Shown piece by piece: positions 58,004-64,000 of a DNA stretch of 64,000 nucleotides. The notes under the pieces are model-generated. The model saw only the letters and a program-made list of their open reading frames with translations. It made no database searches and was not told the origin of the DNA. Position 1 is the first letter of the stretch. Each line of letters opens with the position of its first letter. The position numbers and the translations under genes were made by a program. The stretch is from Nannochloropsis oceanica. Lineage: Eukaryota > Sar > Eustigmatophyceae > Eustigmatales > Monodopsidaceae. Location: NCBI GenBank assembly GCA_004519485.1, contig CP038111.1, positions 186,001 through 250,000 on the forward strand. The letters are read 5' to 3'.

Positions 58004-60656
58004 ATGGAGGCCCGCTCTCCCTATTTCGAGAGCCAGGTGTACAAATCCTATGCTCTGCAAAAGATCAAGAAGGTTTTGCGGCTCGAAGGAGCCAAGTTGA
58101 CCTACCGGAAGGACGAGTGCGACGATGCGGAGGAGGGCCGCATGCGCCTTACAGCTCAAAGCACAGTTACTGCGACTGTCAACATGCATCGAAAGCGTCA
58201 AGGTAAGCATCGGTGGGGACCAATGCGTGCTGAGTTTGGGATGCCGTCATATCACCACAGGGGCAGCCAACGGAGAGTCTCTTGACCAAAAGATGTCTTG
58301 ACCAAAAGATGTCTTATGCACGTATATACCTCGCGCTTACATATTTCGGCAGGCTTCAAGGTCAAGACAGGCCGTAAGACATGGGCCTTTGAGGTGCGGC
58401 AGCTGGACAAGCATGCGGATTTGTGGGTCAAGGAGATCCAGCAGTCCATCAATAGGTAAGAATAGCTAAGGGTGAAGAAGCTGAGATAGGAAGAACACCA
58501 AAGGCGATATTGCAAGAAAGAGCAGTGGAGATCGTATGACATTGGTGATATCTGTTTAAACCCTATCTAACATATTCTCTATCCCACCTATTTTGACAGG
58601 ATTAAGGCCAAAGAAGCCGCGGGCATCACGAGCCCCAAGGAGCGGGAGACGTCAATGGAGAAAACGAATATCAAGATCCCAGAGCGTGTCATCAAGCCCA
58701 CACGCCCCATGGTCTCAGTAGCAGTAGACGGCCAGATCTATAGCCTCTGCGCACGGAAGACCAAGAGCGTCCAAGTGGAGACGAAGAACTGGGGCAAGGT
58801 CAACTTTGCCTTGGACGAGCGCTACAAGAAGCTTGAGTGAGTGTCGGGAGGGATGCATCAATTGTGTAGCTGGTGTTGTCAATGTGATCTTTGTGTCCAT
58901 AAACGCATCAGTAGTCGCTTCTAAATTCCCATTTTAAATTTCTATCTTCTATCTGACAGCTACCTCGGGGAAGGCTCCTACGGGGTTGTGATAGCAACGG
59001 AGGATACGACGGACAAGGACATTAAGGTTTGAATTTGAGTATCAAATAATGTACTGCACCGCAGTGCATCATTCTTACATTTTTAAATCTCCCATTCTCG
59101 CTTTACCGCCCAGATTGCTGTCAAGGGCGTAATTGGTCTCTTCTCCGGCTCCAACTCCCATTTGGACCCCATCCGGAAGATCGCGCGTGAGGTGCGCATT
59201 TCCCGCCAGGTCGACCATCCCCACGTTATCAAACTCATCGACGCCTATGTTCCCCCTGTGGCGGAATTTGACCACGTGTATCTCATGTTTGAGCACATGG
59301 ACAAGTCTCTCTGGAAGGTAAGTAGCCGCTTTTACAGCAAAACTACGCTTTTTTCTCCAATATAAATAATTCTTGCATTCATAGGTGGCTTACGGAAAGT
59401 ATGATCTGGCGCCCGTGCAGATTCAGTGGCTCATGTACCAACTTGTCTGCGGCATTCACTACCTGCACTCGCTCGGGGTCATGCATCGAGACCTAGCGGT
59501 ACGTACAGTATACTCCGAAATGCGTGAATGTTGCCTGGAAAAACCTAAATCGCCGTCCATTGACGCTCACTCAAATTCTATGATACACTTATAGCCCACC
59601 AACGTTCTGGTAAATAAGACGCTCGAGCTCAAGATCTGCGATTTGGGTTTTGCGCGCACTACCGCCACCATCGGACCGAACGACATAGGACTCAGCCGAG
59701 AGGCGGTCACGCAGTACTGGCGCGCGCCGGAGGTGGAGTTGTCGGTGGGGGGCTACACGAAAGCCATCGGTAAGTATTTCGGTCGAACTGCAGTCTTCGC
59801 ACTCTCGCTCTTGACGCAAAATTTGTACCATTTTGGGTCCCGCAGCCTCTGACCAGAACTTTCAACAAATAATATACACACAGATATGTGGGCGATCGGT
59901 GTAATCTTTGCCGACATGCTCGCGAAGCGCCCAATCCTCCACTCCAAGTCGGTCAAGGAGCTGTTGACCAAGCAGATCGCGTTGGTTGGGAAGCCCGACG
60001 ACGAGACCATCGAGCGCGTAGCCACTGTCAACTACAATCGCCAGCACAAATATTTTCTCCAGCGCATGGATGCGCCCGCTCAGCCCTATGATCTCTCTAA
60101 GCTGTTTAGCACACCGGCAAACGACGCCGAGAGATCCCTGTGGGCGGCGGGGCTGGACTTGGTTTCGAAATTGCTCTTGTTCGATCCTGAGAAGCGCCTA
60201 ACTGCAGCGGAGGCGATGGCGCACCCATTCTTTGATGAACACATCAAGGATTTTGGACCCCGAACCCCTGAAGCAGAGAAGCCGGCGGAGGAGGAAGCAT
60301 ACTGGGGGGATATAGACTCCGATGAGTACACGACTCTGGATTCCACGGCGCGCTTGGCGTGCCGGCGATGGATCTTGGAGGATCTAGTGGCTTTGCATAT
60401 GGACACGCTGTTGGAGAGCGACGAAGACGAGGACGAGGAGGAGTTGGGCTCGTACACAGCCACAGAGGAGGAAACGGACGTGGATGAGACGGATAGTAAG
60501 CCCGAGCGACAGAGCAACCCTACGGCGGGTGTGAGGGCCACTGGGGCTGGAAAGGTCGCAAAAAAGATGGGCAATACACAGCGTGGGCGGGAAGAGCGGA
60601 CGCAGGCGCAGGCGAACAGCGGATTCTGGTCCTGGCTTAACTATATCGTGTCTTAG
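58004..60656 (+). CDS. PH-domain CMGC-like protein kinase with atypical catalytic motifs
   Basis: Eight phase-consistent exons (58004-58202, 58353-58455, 58600-58836, 58960-59026, 59114-59317, 59385-59498, 59595-59769, 59884-60656) encode 623 residues. Residues about 10-100 look like a PH domain: YALQKIKKVLRLEGAKLTY, then FKVKTGRKTWAFEVRQLDKH and the C-terminal helix with Trp (ADLWVKEIQQSI). The kinase domain spans about 178-480: Gly loop LGEGSYGVV, Lys206 in IAVKGV, catalytic loop HRDLAPTN (304-311), metal loop DLG (324-326) and TQYWRAPE, then YTKAIDMWAIGVIFADML. CMGC/MAPK-like features are the TQYWRAPE block, the insert and the late DPEKRLTAAEAMAHPFF. Departures: Ala in place of the conserved Lys of HRDLK, DLG instead of DFG, and no TxY in the activation loop (IGPNDIGLSREAV). 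Asp306, Asn311 and Asp324 remain, so activity is possible. The tail is acidic, then basic, ending WSWLNYIVS. Confidence 0.82.
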
Positions 60657-61114
60657 AAAGGTATTGGTGTGCGAGTGTGTTCGTTTATGTGAGTTATCTC
60701 TGCCGACACGGGGAAAAAAATAATGGGCTGTGTGCATGTTTAGACACAAAAGGAAAGAATATATTGCTCACGCATGCGCGCATACGAAAAGGAGCCTTGG
60801 CATTTCTTTTTCGTAACTTAGACTAAGGGACGTATAGAGAGGAAGAGTTATATTGTTGTTACCCATGTCGCCAGATCATATAAGGAGTCAGCGGAGAGTG
60901 TGAGATCGACAAAAGGAGAAGCAGTCCAGGAAGATAGGGAATGAAACAGGTCAGAGTAAAAATAATGCCGCCTCTAGGATGTGGATAGGTCGTAACGATA
61001 TGCGAGGAGCATCGGAAGGCAATAAAACGAACGAAACCTATGATTTTTTTCGTCTTTTGCTCATCTTATTATTGCTGACGAAGACCACCGCGGAAAGGTT
61101 ACTGAGCGATCGTG
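60657..61114. other. Convergent 3' intergenic region
   Basis: About 460 bp between the stops of the kinase (plus) and PIG-A (minus). It includes AATAAAACG and similar A-rich pieces near 61020. No gene seen. Confidence 0.55.
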
Positions 61115-63421
61115 CTATCTTCGGCCATGATCGCTTTTTTGGTCCTCCATATGTTGTCTCGTGGGAAAATTGCTCGCCAATTCGATTCCATCGCGCGGCC
61201 AGACCCATTCTATTATTCGCCAAACTAAATATATAACAGAGACTGTGAAGCAACACAGCCAACCTGCAACCGTGCCCCCAACCGTGCTGTAGCGCCACAG
61301 ACGCTCAGCAAACGTGGGCATAGTCGACTCGCGCACACGGTCATAGACAGTTTCAGTTCGCCGCGCGACGTCCATCCAACTATACATATGTCGAACCTAA
61401 TATAACATAGTGTGGATTGAGTAGGCTGAGCATTGAGGGCCTAAGAGCGAGTTCTGTTCGTGTCAGAAAAGCAAATGACGAATGCAAGCTTTACAGGCGT
61501 TTGTGCGGGGATACATGAAAGAAGCGCGCGATTTGGAATCGCGCAATCATAAACACAAACCATAATCTAAGTAAAACATTCAAATCAAGATGCATCATTC
61601 AAACAAAGGCAGAGCGCACACAAGCAAAAAATACACATTGATACGACGATGTGCGTGGACATATACATAGATACACACAAACAGCTCCCTAAATACCAAA
61701 TTATTAACTCACCCGCTGATGGAACTCGGCTGGCACGACCTTTTCGGCCAATGGCAACGCAGCACCGATCGCTGCAATTATAGATTCGGCTGTGGGCTCC
61801 GCGAACTTGGTCATGGACGGAGGGAGCACCTCCGGGACGCCGCCCACGCAGGTGCTAACGACAAACAGGCCGCAGCTAGCTGCTTCGAGAATTGCGATAC
61901 AGAATGACTCAGTCAAGGAGCAATTTAGGAAAATATGGCCCCGCACTAAGACGTTGCGAACATGTACGTGCGGCACGCGGCCCAGCATCTCGACGCGATC
62001 TTGCAACTGGTGCTTCTCTCGCATCTCCTCTAAAAGCAGTTTTTTGTTCCCGTCGCCACCAACTATGAAATGGACTCGTGGGTATCGCGCACAAATGACT
62101 GGGATGACCTTGGCAACCAAATCGATACCTTTCCGGTATACAAGCCGACTGACAATCACCACATTGATCCGGCCGTCCTCCCCGTCGCCGCGCCGGCGTT
62201 GGCTGGGATCTGGTGTAAACTTGTCTGGGTCCACCGCATTGGGAATAGTTGAAAGCATGATGGGGTGAAGGCGAGCTCGCAGCGCGAGATTCTCGCGACA
62301 GGTGTTGGAGACGCATATGCCGTGGTCGAAATCAGAGAGGATGAAGCGCATGACCTGGTTGATGTGGATACTAGCGGCGTCTGCAAAGCCGAACAAAGAA
62401 TGATCTGTGTAGACCAGTTTGTAGCTAGTTTGTGTATTTTAGGCGCGCAAGTAGATTGATGCTGAGCTCTTATGTTGGAGCAAACGATATACAGACAGAG
62501 GACGGAAAGAATGCGAGCTCACAAGCATGGCACAATTCGCAAACTTCATTATTATTAATACTCAAATATGCAAGCTAGACCACAGACCAGCCGCGAGACA
62601 CGTCAAATGTACAGCCTATACTCAATAACGTACCCCATGGTCCGGGCGTACAATGCACACTCAATGCTCATGACTGATGTGGCTTGGTGCGTATGGACGA
62701 CGTTGATCTGTTCCCGAATCAAGATAGACCGGAAAAGAGGGAAAAATGCAAAAAGAGTAGGCCATACGTCTTGGTCGAAGAAGGTTAGTAGTGGACAGTA
62801 ATACACCTTGAGTCCATTGTTCATGTACCGGATGCCCCTGTTGTCTCAAGGGAGTAAAAAAGTGAGTACGTGTGTATATGGGTGGAAAAGTTGAACGCAA
62901 AATTCTCCGTCTATTTGAAGTACTCAGCCCTTCTCGCCATACTTACTTGCGGTCGTCGTAGGCGTGGGTAATAATAACAACTTTGTGGCCCAGTTTTAGC
63001 AAGCACTGCGCCAGCGACCATATGTGCATCTCCACTCCCTGATGTGATAAGCAGTATATATATATATATAGTAAGGATATTTTGATGTGAGATGATCATT
63101 CAAATGATGAGAACAGGCTCGCAGAGTGGGCAACAAGCATGGTTTCATACCATTAATCAAAAAAATGAATACAAAACGTACCCCCATGCGCGGATAGAAG
63201 AAGTCGCACACCATGCAGATGGCATGCTGCTCTCTGAGTCGCGGCTTTTGTCCCGCGCCCATGCCGCTCATGGCGGCGTCTATCGCAGGCGCACCCCGCC
63301 GCTTTTCTGCGACCGCAGGTTTTCCCGCAAACCATGACGACAGTAACGAGTGGGAGAATGTTGGTGGCGGGGCACCTGCGGACGGGACACCTTTGGACGA
63401 GCGACGACGACGGAACTTCAT
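61115..63421 (-). CDS. PIGA: GPI-GlcNAc transferase catalytic subunit PIG-A
   Basis: GT4-family glycosyltransferase that adds GlcNAc to phosphatidylinositol, the first step of GPI-anchor synthesis on the ER cytoplasmic face. Five exons (63421-63182, 63038-62947, 62837-62634, 62424-61713, 61396-61115) give 509 residues. Signatures: [124 protein letters not shown] and the nucleotide-sugar Glu motif [20 protein letters not shown]. The C-terminal exon gives [15 protein letters not shown] and one hydrophobic span ([20 protein letters not shown]), as in the family. The first exon carries a 50-residue Arg/Ser/Pro leader before the conserved domain. All splice junctions fall within conserved blocks, so the model is well constrained. 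Confidence 0.95.
63055..63070. repeat. (TA)8 microsatellite in PIG-A intron 1
   Basis: Eight uninterrupted TA units close to the acceptor of the first PIG-A intron (63181-63039). Confidence 0.9.
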
Positions 63422-63912
63422 GTGCACACAGACAGCCACAGCGAGTGATGACGGCGATTGAGAGAGAGGGGATTACTATCAAGCCTGCCCCGCCCGGGCA
63501 AGCCCCGAAGACGGCGACGCTGGCAAGGGCTCCTCCTCCTTCCTGCCCCTGGGTGGACGGTAGTGCATGTCAAGGCGAAGGTGTGAGTGAAAAGGTTTCG
63601 CGGAACACAAGGGAAAACGAAAGAAGCACGTCTGATCAAGTTGTGTAAGCGATGGGGAGGTTGACGGCCCCCCTGCGAACATATTAAATATCGCACTACC
63701 GAGTCCGTGGCAGCACGAAAGATAATCTTCGGCTTCTTCGTGATTCCATACGCTAGCTAAATGTGTCTCGGAGCCGCGAAAGGCAATGTACAGAGACCGA
63801 GACGGTCTGCGAGAGCATGGGACGGGGAGGGGTCGTCGGACGCCTCGCATTACTTACGATTCATGATGCATTCTTTATTGTTTAAATAATACAAACATCT
63901 TCGATTTCTCAT
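63422..63912. other. Intergenic region upstream of PIG-A
   Basis: About 490 bp between the PIG-A start and the stop of the next minus-strand gene. A minus-strand frame of about 120 codons (63479-63850) lacks protein character. The region should hold the PIG-A promoter. Confidence 0.5.
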
Positions 63913-64000
63913 TCACACGACGACGCTTGACGATTGGTGCTGCTCCTGCTGCGAGAGAATTTGGTCGAGCTGCCGCCGGAAGTGCGCTTTCAGCGTCTCC
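63913..64000 (-). CDS. 3' end of an unrecognised gene (partial)
   Basis: The last 88 bp read on the minus strand as an open frame giving ETLKAHFRRQLDQILSQQEQ, then HQSSSVVV and a TGA stop at 63913-63915. The amphipathic helix followed by a Gln/Ser tail looks like a genuine protein C-terminus. The rest of the gene lies beyond the window, so no function can be given. Confidence 0.5.
   Translation of the reverse strand, partial: ETLKAHFRRQLDQILSQQEQHQSSSVVV

Noticed and set aside
63479-63850. Minus-strand frame upstream of PIG-A
   Set aside because: Arg/Pro/Ser-rich without patterning and not linked by splice sites to PIG-A or to the gene at the right edge.

Overview
This window is a compact nuclear segment from a eukaryote, read as about 24 protein-coding genes on both strands. 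It shows GT-AG introns of mostly 50-250 bp, short intergenic gaps, roughly balanced base composition, and alanine/glycine/glutamine-rich low-complexity stretches. Two proteins (a tocopherol-type methyltransferase and a MiaB-type tRNA-modifying enzyme) start with a signal peptide followed by a Phe-containing cleavage region and a basic/hydroxylated stretch. That is the layout of bipartite plastid targeting in algae with secondary red plastids. Together with the gene density and small introns this suggests a photosynthetic stramenopile, most likely a eustigmatophyte of the Nannochloropsis/Microchloropsis type. The organism call is inference; no species marker is present.

Layout. 0-16 kb: a nucleolar RRM protein of the RBM28/Nop4 type (left-truncated), an unrecognised multi-exon gene, V-ATPase subunit D, a transcriptional (K/L/T-type) cyclin, the plastid-targeted methyltransferase, a lone fibronectin-III protein and the nucleoporin NUP88. 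15-28 kb: a DHX40-like DEAH helicase, a parvulin-MiaB fusion, a type II thioesterase whose start codon forms its own exon, an ankyrin-like orphan with a myristoylation-type N-terminus, and an RBBP9-like serine hydrolase. 28-42 kb: a secreted beta-lactamase-fold hydrolase, the ERAD ligase HRD1, eIF2B delta, a NEPRO (DUF4477) homologue and cobalamin-independent methionine synthase. 42-64 kb: a membrane-anchored PAN plus (beta/alpha)8 glycosidase-like protein, a large FG nucleoporin of the NUP214/Nup159 type, a DHX29/DHX57-like helicase, an orphan two-span membrane protein, a PH-domain kinase with altered catalytic motifs, PIG-A of GPI biosynthesis, and the 3' end of one more gene.

How the genes relate. 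Most are housekeeping genes without operon-like organisation. Ribosome biogenesis and RNA metabolism recur (RBM28, NEPRO, two DEAH helicases, eIF2B delta). Two partners of the cytoplasmic mRNA-export platform of the nuclear pore, NUP88 and NUP214, lie about 30 kb apart, each next to a DEAH/DEVH helicase. ER quality control and GPI anchoring are represented by HRD1 and PIG-A. The strongest candidates for something undescribed are the single-polypeptide fusion of a parvulin prolyl isomerase with a MiaB radical-SAM methylthiotransferase, and a CMGC-like kinase that carries a PH domain and departs from the HRDLK and DFG consensus. No retroelement, transposase, CRISPR array, tRNA or rRNA gene was recognised.
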